Shown here: piece by piece, positions 8,049 to 17,196 of the stretch | Layout of the letters: each line of letters begins with the position of its first letter | Position numbering within the stretch: position 1 is the stretch's first letter | Assembly (NCBI GenBank): GCA_026461385.1 | Contig: JAPJNB010000078.1 | Span: 1 to 49,849 of the forward strand | Length of the DNA stretch: 49,849 nucleotides | Reading direction: 5' to 3' | From: Akkermansiaceae bacterium | Lineage (GTDB): Bacteria > Verrucomicrobiota > Verrucomicrobiia > Verrucomicrobiales > Akkermansiaceae | Notes under the pieces: model-generated | Seen by the model: the letters and a program-made list of their open reading frames with translations, nothing else | Databases searched by the model: none | What the model was told of the DNA's origin: nothing | Position numbers and translations under genes: made by a program

Positions 8049-9921
8049 CCTACCCACCGTCGGCCCACTCCTCTCAACGATTGTCTCACCCAGCGATGTC
8101 AAACGACTCGCCGATGACGATTTGACCGCTCTGGCATCAGAGATCCGGCATACCCTCATTGATTCACTCTCAAGAACCGGCGGCCACCTCGGCCCCAACC
8201 TCGGAGTGGTGGAATTGTCCATCGCAATGCACCGAGTCTTCTCAACACCCAAGGACAAGTTTGTGTTCGATGTCTCCCACCAAGGATACGTCCACAAAAT
8301 GCTCACCGGCCGCGCCCAGCAAATCCACACCATCCGCACCTACAAAGGCCTCAACGGATTCCTGCTCCGCAGCGAGTCAGAGCATGACGCCTACGGTGCA
8401 GGCCACGCTGGCACCGCTCTCTCAGCCGCCCTTGGGATGGCCGCAGCCCGCGACCTCTCTGGAAACGACCACCACATCGTCGCCGTCGCCGGCGATGCCG
8501 CATTCACCTGCGGACCGACGCTCGAGGCACTCAACAACATCGCAGAAACCACCAAAAAATTCATCGTGGTTCTCAACGATAACGAATGGTCGATCGATAA
8601 AAACGTAGGTGCAATCGCTCGTTATTTCAATGCACTTCAAACGCACTCGGCCTACGCGACCGTCCGCCGCCAAGCCGCCGAATTCGTCGAAAAAATCGCG
8701 GGAAAGGCAGCTCGCACTCTCGCTCACAAGGTTGAGGAAGGCGCAAAAAATCTATTTTTCCAAAACGTCCTTTTTGAAAAATTCGGCCTGCGCTACTTTG
8801 GCCCGATCGATGGTCACGACCTACCACTACTCGTCCGCACCTTCGAACACCTCAAGACACTTCACGAACCCGTAGTCCTTCACATCATCACCGAAAAAGG
8901 CCGCGGCTACCAACCGGCACTCGACAATCCTGGGAAATTCCACGGACTCGGAACCTATAAGATTGAGGATGGATCCACCGACTCAACTCTCACTCCAACC
9001 TGCTCGGATATCTTCGGCAGAACCATCACCGATTTCGCAAAAAAAGACCCGAAGATTGTTGCCATCACCGCAGCGATGCCCGGCGGAACCAAGTTGGAAA
9101 TTTTCAAAAACGAACTCCCAGACCGCTACTTCGACGTCGGAATCGCTGAGGAACACGCCGCGCTCTTCGCCTGTGGTCTCGCGACCGACGGATTCAAGCC
9201 GTTTCTTGCAATTTACTCGACCTTCATGCAGCGCGCCTATGACATGATCATCCACGACATGGCCCTGCAAGGATTGCCCGTGCGCCTCTGCATGGACCGA
9301 GGCGGCTTATCCGGAGATGACGGCCCAACCCATCACGGCCTGTTCGACATCGGCTACCTCCGCCATATACCCGGCATCATCCACATGCAGCCGAAGGATG
9401 AAGATGAGTTTGTCGACATGCTCTACACCATGGCGCACTACGATGCAGGCCCATCCGCAATTCGCTTCCCGCGAGGCACCATCAAAGGCACTCCTATCAA
9501 AGAAAACCCACAACTCCTCGAAATCGGTAAAGCAGAGGTGATCGCCGATGGCGCAGACGTGGCACTGATCGGTCTCGGAACTCTATTCGAAATGGCCGAG
9601 CGCACTAAAGAAATCCTGGAACAAAAAGGACTATCAGTCGCACTCATCAATCCTCGATTTATCAAACCTCTTGATGCTCAAGTGCTAGAACAATACGCGA
9701 CCCAATGCAAGGTCGTTTGCACCTTCGAAGATCACGTGATGATGAATGGATTCGGCGCCGCAGTCATCGAACACCTGCACACCGCCGGCATCCATACACC
9801 CATCGAGCGCATTGGCTGGCCAGACCAATTCATCGAACATGGGAAACCCGAAGTCCTCAGGGAGCTTCATGGCATCAGTCCTGAACATGCGGCCGACAAG
9901 ATCCTCGCTCACTTTCAATGA
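8029..9921 (+). CDS. dxs: 1-deoxy-D-xylulose-5-phosphate synthase
   Basis: A 630-residue transketolase-like enzyme of normal DXS length. It condenses pyruvate and glyceraldehyde 3-phosphate to DXP, the first step of the MEP isoprenoid pathway, which also supplies the undecaprenyl carrier used by the polysaccharide locus. Visible hallmarks are GGHLGPNLG (His53), HQGYVHK, and the thiamine diphosphate motif starting GDAAF (155-159) and ending LNDNEWSI. Further on are the pyrimidine-binding part DVGIAEEHAA and DRGGLSGDDGPTHHG before the C-terminal transketolase domain. The canonical GDG is GDA here. The start overlaps xseB by 20 bases, so the gene is translationally coupled to it. Confidence 0.96.
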   Translation: MRSDSSSLPTVGPLLSTIVSPSDVKRLADDDLTALASEIRHTLIDSLSRTGGHLGPNLGVVELSIAMHRVFSTPKDKFVFDVSHQGYVHKMLTGRAQQIHTIRTYKGLNGFLLRSESEHDAYGAGHAGTALSAALGMAAARDLSGNDHHIVAVAGDAAFTCGPTLEALNNIAETTKKFIVVLNDNEWSIDKNVGAIARYFNALQTHSAYATVRRQAAEFVEKIAGKAARTLAHKVEEGAKNLFFQNVLFEKFGLRYFGPIDGHDLPLLVRTFEHLKTLHEPVVLHIITEKGRGYQPALDNPGKFHGLGTYKIEDGSTDSTLTPTCSDIFGRTITDFAKKDPKIVAITAAMPGGTKLEIFKNELPDRYFDVGIAEEHAALFACGLATDGFKPFLAIYSTFMQRAYDMIIHDMALQGLPVRLCMDRGGLSGDDGPTHHGLFDIGYLRHIPGIIHMQPKDEDEFVDMLYTMAHYDAGPSAIRFPRGTIKGTPIKENPQLLEIGKAEVIADGADVALIGLGTLFEMAERTKEILEQKGLSVALINPRFIKPLDAQVLEQYATQCKVVCTFEDHVMMNGFGAAVIEHLHTAGIHTPIERIGWPDQFIEHGKPEVLRELHGISPEHAADKILAHFQ

Positions 9922-9948
9922 TCGCCGAGAATCACGCTAGCAATTCGC

Positions 9949-10542
9949 ATGCAAATTAAATCAGCGACGTTCGCCCTCAGTGCCCGCGACCTCAGCGCAG
10001 CACCCACATGGCACCTCCACGAATTTGCTTTCATCGGACGCTCAAACGTAGGCAAAAGCTCGATGATCAATATGCTATCTAACAAGGATCACCTTGCGAA
10101 GGTATCAGCAACTCCCGGAAAAACCAGGCTCCTCAACTTCTTTGTCATGAACGAAACATGGAGCCTCGTTGACCTCCCAGGCTACGGATACGCTAAGGTA
10201 GCCAAAAGCGAAAAAATCGATTTCACCGAATCGGTCGGCGACTACATCGAACAACGCGAAAACCTCAAACATGTCTTCGTCCTGATCGACTCTCGTTTGA
10301 CACCACAACGCATTGACATCGACTTCACCTGCTGGCTAGCCACTTGCTCCGTACCGTTCTCCTTGGTATTCACAAAAACTGACAAACAATCTCCCGCCAA
10401 GACACGCATCACAATCGACACCTTCCTCGCGGCTATGCCCGCCGAAGTAGCAACAACCTCAAACGTGTTTACCAGTTCCTCAAAAAACCGAACTGGACGA
10501 ATCGATATCCTCAAAGTCATCGAACAACACCTCATGGCATAA
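9949..10542 (+). CDS. engB: Ribosome biogenesis GTPase EngB (YsxC/YihA)
   Basis: A 197-residue TRAFAC GTPase with G1 GRSNVGKSS (30-38), G2 Thr in SATPGKT, G3 DLPGYGYAKV (75-84) and G4 TKTDK (142-146), the exact layout of EngB. It acts in late assembly of the large ribosomal subunit. The N-terminal FALSARDLSAAP and the length fit the family. It follows dxs by 27 bases and closes the plus-strand run. It converges on the Wza-like gene with only 11 bases between the stop codons, leaving little room for a terminator. Confidence 0.95.
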   Translation: MQIKSATFALSARDLSAAPTWHLHEFAFIGRSNVGKSSMINMLSNKDHLAKVSATPGKTRLLNFFVMNETWSLVDLPGYGYAKVAKSEKIDFTESVGDYIEQRENLKHVFVLIDSRLTPQRIDIDFTCWLATCSVPFSLVFTKTDKQSPAKTRITIDTFLAAMPAEVATTSNVFTSSSKNRTGRIDILKVIEQHLMA

Positions 10543-10553
10543 GCTTTTTCATA

Positions 10554-11219
10554 TCACCAAACGCTCTGCCTCACGTAAATAACATCATATACCCGTAAAT
10601 AGAACGGCTGACTCTCCCCCCCATTGAGCGCCTCATTGAGGTTTAAGGGATAACGCTCCATGCGATTCGCTTGATTCCTCACCACAATCACCTGCCGCGG
10701 ATTTGCAAGTTTTGAAAATCCACCACACTCCATCACCGCCTCGAGAGCTGTCATCGGCCGATCCAATGGGATTTTCCCAGGCCGCAGAACCTCACCAGAC
10801 ACATAGACACCCGCTGCCGCGTTTTCCACAGATACCACTACCGTTGGATCTTGAAAATGCGGCTGATAACGCGCTGTCAACTCGGACTGAAATCCCGCGA
10901 TGCTTTTCCCAACAGCCCGAACGTCGCCAATCGTAGGCAAACTCAAATTGCCGTTGACCTGAATCTTCTGCTTCAAATTCAAATCAGGGGCACCGGAAAA
11001 CGACACCTTGACCTCATCACCTGCCGCCAGATTCGCATTCGGAATGGACATGGACGCCTCCCTTGGTAAGGGCGGTGATGGACTCATGCTACCACACCCC
11101 GAAAGAAACAGACTCATGAAAACATAGATCCACGCAAGGTAATACTCTATACCTAACATATTTTCACACCCATTATATCCCAGCTTATTTGAAAACAATT
11201 TTTTTGTTATTTTATTCAT
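10554..11219 (-). CDS. Polysaccharide export lipoprotein, Wza-like
   Basis: A 221-residue protein with a lipobox LSGC (acylated Cys42) after a hydrophobic signal segment. A Poly_export domain follows (about 62-130: AAGDEVKVSFSG, GNLSLPTIGDV), then an SLBB-type domain (about 132-190: VYVSGEVLRPGKIPL). It is a likely outer-membrane or periplasmic part of the polysaccharide export channel. It is short next to E. coli Wza (about 380 residues), as is common for the minimal versions in this phylum. Starting at ATG 11219 is supported by an upstream AAAGG; a shorter start at 11159 would give a more compact signal peptide. It is the distal gene of the minus-strand locus, some 30 kb from the GumC-like partner. 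Confidence 0.88.
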   Translation of the reverse strand: MNKITKKLFSNKLGYNGCENMLGIEYYLAWIYVFMSLFLSGCGSMSPSPPLPREASMSIPNANLAAGDEVKVSFSGAPDLNLKQKIQVNGNLSLPTIGDVRAVGKSIAGFQSELTARYQPHFQDPTVVVSVENAAAGVYVSGEVLRPGKIPLDRPMTALEAVMECGGFSKLANPRQVIVVRNQANRMERYPLNLNEALNGGESQPFYLRVYDVIYVRQSVW

Positions 11220-11233
11220 CTTAAATTTTACCT

Positions 11234-12172
11234 TTAGTTAAACCGATTTTTGTGCAACGAACGAAAACAATAATTCCTCGGTAAATTGGATTCAGCCGCA
11301 ATCTTCCTAAGCCTCGCGATCTGAACCCGATAGCTCATCTCCCATGCTGAGCAACCTTCAAGGGGACCTCTAAAGGTCATCATCAACCATCGACGAAATC
11401 CCAACTTTGCCGAAACCACCACCGCCCGAATCCTTGGAAACACGACTGCCGCATGCTCCCAGTGGTACATGATGTACGCAGAGGTCTCACCGAACCGAGC
11501 AGCAGCCAACACCCAGTCAGCACGCAAAAGCCTCGACACATCCGGATAGTGAACCACAAAGGTCCCAACAACCGGCGAAATGAGTAGCCCAGCCTCCTCG
11601 ATCTGCATTCCCAGCAATGTCTCTTCACCAAATCCAGATGCACCAGGCCCTAGGGCTTCATCAAAACCACCAATCAACTCAAACACGGAGCCGTGGACAC
11701 CCATACTCGCACCGACAAGAGCAATCTTGCCATCGCCCGGGTCCAAGATCTCAGCCAACCACGTCCGATGCATTGCACCAAACCATGATCTCACAAGATG
11801 AGGCGCAAGCTCGATACGACCCGCTACCGCCGCACAACGTCCTTCTAGCAGCGGCTCCGCCATCCGCTCAAGCCATGACTCTGCAGGCTCAACATCGTCA
11901 TCAGTAAACAATAGCACCCGCCCACATGCCTTGGCTACGGCGGCATTCAATGCCCGACTCTTCCCCGGCACTCGCTCATGCAGGTAATGGATAGAGATCC
12001 TATCGAGTTTCGTCATCCGAACAACTTCTGCAGCACTTCCTACCTCATCGTTGTCAGCCACGATCATCTCGACCTCCCACTCCGCTGGAACCCTCACCAA
12101 CGCAAAAGCACACAAAGTCTTTTGCAGCCGCTCGCCCCGCCCACGCGTGCAAATGATGATTGAACAATCCAT
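11234..12172 (-). CDS. Family 2 glycosyltransferase
   Basis: A GT-A-fold enzyme of about 312 residues. The N-terminus CSIIICTRGRGERLQKTL is the nucleotide-binding strand. VADNDE and LLFTDDDVEP contain the DxD-type metal/nucleotide-sugar site. GGFDEALGPGASGFGEET is the usual acceptor-side and catalytic region, with Glu in GEE. It should transfer a sugar to the growing lipid-linked polysaccharide at the inner membrane. The start at 12172 is chosen because GGAGG lies eight bases upstream, and this ATG sits one base after the stop of the preceding gene. The longer in-frame start overlaps that gene. Sugar specificity cannot be read from sequence. Confidence 0.88.
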   Translation of the reverse strand: MDCSIIICTRGRGERLQKTLCAFALVRVPAEWEVEMIVADNDEVGSAAEVVRMTKLDRISIHYLHERVPGKSRALNAAVAKACGRVLLFTDDDVEPAESWLERMAEPLLEGRCAAVAGRIELAPHLVRSWFGAMHRTWLAEILDPGDGKIALVGASMGVHGSVFELIGGFDEALGPGASGFGEETLLGMQIEEAGLLISPVVGTFVVHYPDVSRLLRADWVLAAARFGETSAYIMYHWEHAAVVFPRIRAVVVSAKLGFRRWLMMTFRGPLEGCSAWEMSYRVQIARLRKIAAESNLPRNYCFRSLHKNRFN

Positions 12173-12173
12173 T

Positions 12174-13370
12174 TCATTCACCTCCACAACCATCCGGCTT
12201 CTCGCTAAACCTCTTCACAATCTCAGCAAGACATGAAGAATTCGCAGCCCAGGTCCAATTACATATGAATCGATCCCACGCATGGTCTGCAAGTTGATCA
12301 CCCAATGCGTGATCCTCCAACACCCTTAGACAGGCTCCTCCAAAATCAACAGCGGCATCCGCAATCAATACCTCATTTCCATCCGTAACGTCGTACCCAT
12401 AAACCCCTAACTGAGTCGAAACCACCGGACATTTCCGACTAAAAGCCGTGCTCACTTTGATACGAGTACCCCCACCCTCAAAGATCGGGACAATCGTCAA
12501 GGCCCAGGTGGCCATCTCAGATTCAACATCCGCAATCCAACCAAGTCCATCTACATTCCCAAATCTCACCCACTCCGCACGATCGCTATCCTTTCCCACG
12601 ATCCGTAGCGTTACCTCCGGGAAGGATGCGAGCAGGCGAGGCCAAACATGATGCAAAAACCAACGCATACCACCTGCATTGGGACCGTATTCAAGAGAAC
12701 CTACAAACCCAATGCGCAGGGGCAAAAATCGAATGCGCTCCGGTACAACACTAGGCACATCACACCCATTAGAAACTACATAAACCTCTGGGGTGCCATC
12801 AAATCTCTCACGATCTTCGGCACTACAAACCGCAATCCCGTCAAAGCGTTCACACAGCCTTCCCTCATGCCGACGCCAAATCATGTACTGCCGCCACGCC
12901 CGTAACCTGTGCAAAACCCCTCGTGCATTTGCAATTTCATTCCTCACAACCTCGCTAGGGATATCATCGATATCAAGAATCGTCTTTGGCCACCTCCATA
13001 AATTAAACCCATTGGCGACCCGCAATCCATGAACCCAAACCAAATCATAAGTACTTATCAGATATTTCAACTCCACCTCATCCTCCTCCCTTGCCCTCAC
13101 CCTGTGGGTATTCAATTCATCAGACCCAACCTCAAATCTGAGACGTTCGAACACGCTCTTGATTGGGCATGGGAAAAAATCAAAAACGCGAATCGGCTTA
13201 AATTCTTCAGAAGCATTAGGTGTCTTACACCCATATGCCTCATAAGACCCTGCTAAAACCAAATGGACATCACCAAACCTCCGAAGCTGCACCATCAAAT
13301 TTCTCGCACGTAAACGCGCACCATGATCGGGCCCGCCGGGAGCGTGAGAGGTAATAAACAAGATCTTCAT
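12174..13370 (-). CDS. Family 4 glycosyltransferase (GT-B fold)
   Basis: About 398 residues. The N-terminus MKILFITSHAPGGPDHGARLR is the usual start of GT-B group 1 transferases. A mid-protein hinge VVSNGCDVP is followed by a C-terminal nucleotide-sugar domain with RIGFVGSLEYGPNAGG, VDGLGWIADVE and PIFEGGGTRIKV. The last holds the E-x7-E-like Glu and GGG that bind the donor. It is similar to the sugar transferases with PEP-CTERM/Wzy-type clusters. It ends one base before the next GT2 gene and probably shares its mRNA. GTG at 13373 precedes the ATG used here. Confidence 0.87.
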   Translation of the reverse strand: MKILFITSHAPGGPDHGARLRARNLMVQLRRFGDVHLVLAGSYEAYGCKTPNASEEFKPIRVFDFFPCPIKSVFERLRFEVGSDELNTHRVRAREEDEVELKYLISTYDLVWVHGLRVANGFNLWRWPKTILDIDDIPSEVVRNEIANARGVLHRLRAWRQYMIWRRHEGRLCERFDGIAVCSAEDRERFDGTPEVYVVSNGCDVPSVVPERIRFLPLRIGFVGSLEYGPNAGGMRWFLHHVWPRLLASFPEVTLRIVGKDSDRAEWVRFGNVDGLGWIADVESEMATWALTIVPIFEGGGTRIKVSTAFSRKCPVVSTQLGVYGYDVTDGNEVLIADAAVDFGGACLRVLEDHALGDQLADHAWDRFICNWTWAANSSCLAEIVKRFSEKPDGCGGE

Positions 13371-13473
13371 CACAAGGGTAGGCCGCGATACATGCTATCG
13401 AGCGGAAGGAATCCGCGGCCCAAGGCCAGACGAATCGCCTTCGTTCACAGGCAACCAGACCTTCAACCAAAGC

Positions 13474-14499
13474 CTAACCAAGAGGCACAAGTACATCATC
13501 GTCAAACCATGACACCACTAACTCAGGTGCATCTCTTACCCAATGAGACCCACCACCCAGCAGTGCGCACAGATGCGTCCATGCGACTAACTTTCCATCG
13601 ACCAACTGCCTTAACATAAACAAACGACGATGAAAGATTGACCTACAACCTTCATATTCACGCAAATAATCCCTGAGAACGCGCGCACGGGGTACCAGCC
13701 TACCACATATTTCAACCTGCTCACTCTTCTCAACAAATCGATCGAGCCCATCGAGGACATCAGCAATCATCTGATCAATCGAAATTTGATGATCCATTGA
13801 ACCCAGCCGAACCCCCGCAGTCGCCTGCTCTGGGTGCATTCTCCAACCACCCCATGTATCCGGAACATGGATTGTGTTAGCAACGAGTCCTGCTCTCAAA
13901 TTCCAATGGAAATCACCCAAGGATCCCCAAGTGGACTTATAGCCACCGACCCTATCAAATAAGCATTTCCTTATCAGCATCTGTGTGACTGAGGAATAGA
14001 CATTATTGCCAAGTAGGCACAACACTCCATCAAGTGGAGCAAGCCTCTTGTGATTTTCAATCAGGAGGCTTCCTGTGCTTCTAGCAAAAATCGATTCCTC
14101 CCGCCACCAATCGATACCCAAACTTCCGTCCGCACTCAATACGCGCATTGGGCAGTGCGCGATATCACAATCCTGATTTGACTCTAAAGCAGAGACCATC
14201 TTCTCCAAAAAGTTATCTGCCATGGTATCATCACTTGTCGCGATGTACACGAGTTCCGCATTCGCGAACTCGATACCTCTGTTAAAATTGGGGTAAATCC
14301 CGTCTGGTGGCGTCTGAATAATCTGTACACGCTCATCCTGAGCTCGAAGGTCTTCTACCATCTGAATGGTCCCATCGCTGGAACCACTATCAACCACAAT
14401 CAACTCCCAGTTTTCATAACTCTGCCCAACAATACTACTCAGCCTATCGGGTAAATAACGAATGCTATTCAAGGTTGGTAAACAAATCGAAACTTTCAT
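13474..14499 (-). CDS. Family 2 glycosyltransferase
   Basis: About 341 residues. MKVSICLPTLNSIRYLPDRL opens the GT-A fold. ELIVVDSGSSDGTIQMVEDL and VYIATSDDTMADNFLEKM (SDD as DxD) form the donor site, and GGYKSTWGSLGDFHWNLR resembles the acceptor/catalytic region. The later part (GLDRFVEKSEQ and onward) is a helical tail. An upstream in-frame ATG (14547) overlaps the preceding gene by 38 bases, and its extra residues are basic and unlike the family, so 14499 is preferred. It probably adds one sugar of the repeat unit. Confidence 0.87.
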   Translation of the reverse strand: MKVSICLPTLNSIRYLPDRLSSIVGQSYENWELIVVDSGSSDGTIQMVEDLRAQDERVQIIQTPPDGIYPNFNRGIEFANAELVYIATSDDTMADNFLEKMVSALESNQDCDIAHCPMRVLSADGSLGIDWWREESIFARSTGSLLIENHKRLAPLDGVLCLLGNNVYSSVTQMLIRKCLFDRVGGYKSTWGSLGDFHWNLRAGLVANTIHVPDTWGGWRMHPEQATAGVRLGSMDHQISIDQMIADVLDGLDRFVEKSEQVEICGRLVPRARVLRDYLREYEGCRSIFHRRLFMLRQLVDGKLVAWTHLCALLGGGSHWVRDAPELVVSWFDDDVLVPLG

Positions 14500-14509
14500 A
14501 ACCGTAAAC

Positions 14510-15427
14510 CTATTCTTTTTCAGGGGTGACAGTTTTAGGCGCATCACTTAGCAGGTGAGGCTGCCAAAACTCACGATCATACTTGACCCACGCATGACAA
14601 CCAAATGGCATTTGATTTCCTGCCATTTCATAACATGTCTGAGGCGATACCTCGAACCCAAAGCGAAGACCCTCCTCAAGTGTTGCTACGCGAAATTTGC
14701 TCACATATTTGACAGCTTTGTCAGCCCAGAATTGGTCATTTCCCCGCCCATAACTTGTAGGACATCGGCTCTCATTCCATTTCTCGAGCAGTCGATCCTT
14801 CACTCGAAACCATCTAGAATTCCCCCGAAACATCGTGAGCACATCCACAACCCACATTGGGCAGAATTCACCGAACCATTCGTGAATAAGAGTGGCCGGC
14901 TCTACCCTGTAACGACTGGTAAGCACCTCTATGGCTCGGCTTACCCGCAACATGCTGAACCCTCCATTTCCAACTCTCGGCACTTCCACCCATGGACTAT
15001 CCTCACACTTAATCCAAGGAGGACCGATAAAATCAAAATCACCTGAACACCACTTTAAAATATTATCTTCTAAAACAAGACTATCAAGATGGTAGAATAG
15101 AATAAATTCATACGCTAAAAACTTTTTATAAAACCAAATCTTGTAAAGTAAACGGTCATGGGAGGACGGCGAACCGAAATACCTCTTCGCAAGTCTCACC
15201 ACCTGAAAACCAGATTTCAACATGCCAGACCCCCTTGGAACTAATAGATATTTATCATGCCCCCCCAGATAGTAAAGCAAATGGCGGATCGAAATTTCCT
15301 CATCTGCTGTGAACTGCTCCCGGTCCGACCACGGCACCACTACAGCAACGCGCTTGGTCGCCTGGACCGTACGAGAGAATGCCCATTGAAGAAGCCTCAC
15401 GCCTCCAGCAAAAAATCTAATTCCCAT
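14510..15427 (-). CDS. DUF5672-like putative glycosyltransferase
   Basis: A 305-residue protein matching the pattern of DUF5672, a GT-A-like family of unknown activity found in polysaccharide and capsule loci. Recognisable are FILFYHLDSLVLED (LDS as a DxD-like site), FDFIGPPW, RVGNGGFSMLRVS and a C-terminal FGFEVSPQTCYE...PFGCHAW. These match the family's FIGaPW, GNGGfSlR and PFGfHkw elements. A hydrophobic stretch near the N-terminus (FFAGGVRLLQWAF) may be peripheral. The gene overlaps the RmlC-like epimerase gene by 11 bases. The function is inferred from the fold pattern and neighbours only. Confidence 0.7.
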   Translation of the reverse strand: MGIRFFAGGVRLLQWAFSRTVQATKRVAVVVPWSDREQFTADEEISIRHLLYYLGGHDKYLLVPRGSGMLKSGFQVVRLAKRYFGSPSSHDRLLYKIWFYKKFLAYEFILFYHLDSLVLEDNILKWCSGDFDFIGPPWIKCEDSPWVEVPRVGNGGFSMLRVSRAIEVLTSRYRVEPATLIHEWFGEFCPMWVVDVLTMFRGNSRWFRVKDRLLEKWNESRCPTSYGRGNDQFWADKAVKYVSKFRVATLEEGLRFGFEVSPQTCYEMAGNQMPFGCHAWVKYDREFWQPHLLSDAPKTVTPEKE

Positions 15428-15959
15428 ACTTCCATCCGATCAATGGCCACTCAAGATCTCGCTGACTGACCACCGACACATCAGCAGGCCAAACAATTCC
15501 AACACCTGGATCGTCAAAGCGTATTCCACAAGATCTCTCAGAGTCATGAAACCCACCCATCAGGTAGAAAATCTCTGCACCGTCCGACAATGCGAGAGTC
15601 CCATGCGCCACAAGTTCAGGCACATACAAGGCAAGCCCGTTTTGGGCACTCAGCTCCACTCCAAAGTGTGTTAAATAAGTTGGAGAATCAGCCCGCATAT
15701 CAATGATCACATCCCAAACTGCACCCTTGATGCACCGAACCAATTTGGACTCCCCAGTGCCACACCCTTGATAATGCATTCCACGTAGCGTGCCTTTGAG
15801 CAGGTTCACCGACAAATTGGCCTGAACCGCTTGAAACTCGATCCCAACTCTCGAAAACTCTGCAGTACAATAGGCCCGCGAGAACGACCCGCGGGAATCG
15901 ATCCTGCGTTCTAATTCGACGATGTACACACCAGCAATCCCAGTATCGCTAAAAATCAT
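15417..15959 (-). CDS. RmlC/RfbC-like NDP-4-keto-6-deoxysugar epimerase
   Basis: A 180-residue cupin of the dTDP-4-dehydrorhamnose 3,5-epimerase family. The active-site residues align with Salmonella RmlC: His62 in LRGMHYQG, Tyr132 in IFYLMG and an Asp near 168 (SQRDLEW). VPELVAHG and FDDPGVGIVWP are the other family blocks. So it should be an active 3,5- or 3-epimerase of a nucleotide 4-keto-6-deoxyhexose. No rmlA, rmlB or rmlD is nearby. Together with RfbF and the C-methyltransferase it is more likely to act on a CDP-linked 4-ketosugar. It is the end of a cassette interrupted by an oppositely oriented oxidoreductase. Confidence 0.85.
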   Translation of the reverse strand: MIFSDTGIAGVYIVELERRIDSRGSFSRAYCTAEFSRVGIEFQAVQANLSVNLLKGTLRGMHYQGCGTGESKLVRCIKGAVWDVIIDMRADSPTYLTHFGVELSAQNGLALYVPELVAHGTLALSDGAEIFYLMGGFHDSERSCGIRFDDPGVGIVWPADVSVVSQRDLEWPLIGWKYGN

Positions 15960-16057
15960 GATTTCCTAACAAATGCAATTATCTCTTCCATATCTCTCCA
16001 CCGCATCTAACCAAATAATTTATCCTCGTACAACGATTAGTAGTACGTTACCAATTG

Positions 16058-16069
16058 AGTGTCGACACT
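16058..16069. promoter_or_regulatory. 12-bp perfect palindrome in a divergent promoter region
   Basis: AGTGTCGACACT is a perfect palindrome lying between the divergent epimerase (minus) and oxidoreductase (plus) genes, 35 bases before the oxidoreductase ATG. It could be an operator for either gene. No regulator is identified, and a 12-bp palindrome can occur by chance. Confidence 0.25.
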
Positions 16070-16103
16070 ACAGAAATCTTCTATTACTCACAAAAGATAT
16101 CAC

Positions 16104-17186
16104 ATGGAACGTAAATCCCCCATCATTCGCGTTGGAGTTATCGGCACTGGCAGATTTGCTGACGAGTGCCACATCCCATGTATTCTATCACACCCAAATG
16201 CCAAGGTTGTTGCGGTCTGCGGCGCAAATTCGAAATCACTTGCAGCAAAATATGGTATCTCATCAGCAATGACCAATTATCACGAGCTCTGCAGTAGAGA
16301 AGACATCGATGCGGTAACGATCGCAAGCGCCAACTCAGACCATGCAGACCATGCAGTTGCGGCATTGACACATGGCAAACATGTACTATGTGAAAAGCCA
16401 CTTGCCGTGTCGATCGCTCAGGCTGAGCTCATGACAAATACTGCGTCAAAATCAAATAAAATTCACTTTACTGCATTTACGTTTCGCTACAATTACGGAA
16501 TCCGTTCACTTCGAAAACGGCTTGCAAATGGTGAAATTGGAACCCCTTTTCTTGCAAGAATCCAATATGACCGCTGGGATGGACTGACCCGAGGCCCCTC
16601 TGAACAACCAAGGAATCATAACCAACCGATTCACCCTGGAATGCTCGAGAATCTTGGTTCACACCTCTTTGACATCAGCCGACACGTCTTAGGTCCCATT
16701 GGAGCGGTAATCGGTTATACGATGTCAATTCCACATTCACATGCTCCTACCTTAGCACCTGATTCTATTTCCAATGTACCCGATGATCTTGTCGGCGCAT
16801 GGATGAAACATACCAACGGGGTACACAACCAAATCTTCATCAGCCGCATCACGCCTCCATTCGCTCCCCTCGGCTACCTCGAGGTTGTCGGCACCGAGGG
16901 TGCTCTCAAAGCATCACTCAGCCGAGGCGGGATTGACTTCATTAAGCGCTCGACACCGTCATTTCCAGAATGGACTGACCTCCAGTTAGCACCAGAGGCC
17001 TCTTATGGGGAGCCAACCGCACTGAGAAGAATGATTCATGGCTATTTAAATGCCTGTATCAGCGGACAGCTTGATCCAGAGATCGACGCGTCATTTCATG
17101 ATGGACTAGCTGCCCAGTATGCAATGTCTTCACTCCTGAAATCGCAAAAGGTGGGTTCCTGGACTGATGTCCAATCTCCAGCCTAG
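16104..17186 (+). CDS. Gfo/Idh/MocA family NAD(P)-dependent oxidoreductase
   Basis: About 361 residues. The N-terminal Rossmann domain starts RVGVIGTGRFADECH (GxGxxA-type dinucleotide site), then GKHVLCEKPLAVS with the catalytic EKP lysine, and a C-terminal GFO_IDH_MocA_C domain (about 130-350). Such enzymes reduce or oxidise keto groups of nucleotide sugars, so it may be the ketoreductase of the CDP-sugar cassette around it. It is the only plus-strand gene in the 32-kb polysaccharide locus. It converges on the DUF4910 gene (10 bases apart) and diverges from the epimerase gene. ATG 16104 is chosen; a GTG at 16059 in the same frame adds 15 residues. Confidence 0.87.
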   Translation: MERKSPIIRVGVIGTGRFADECHIPCILSHPNAKVVAVCGANSKSLAAKYGISSAMTNYHELCSREDIDAVTIASANSDHADHAVAALTHGKHVLCEKPLAVSIAQAELMTNTASKSNKIHFTAFTFRYNYGIRSLRKRLANGEIGTPFLARIQYDRWDGLTRGPSEQPRNHNQPIHPGMLENLGSHLFDISRHVLGPIGAVIGYTMSIPHSHAPTLAPDSISNVPDDLVGAWMKHTNGVHNQIFISRITPPFAPLGYLEVVGTEGALKASLSRGGIDFIKRSTPSFPEWTDLQLAPEASYGEPTALRRMIHGYLNACISGQLDPEIDASFHDGLAAQYAMSSLLKSQKVGSWTDVQSPA

Positions 17187-17196
17187 GTTCAATGTC

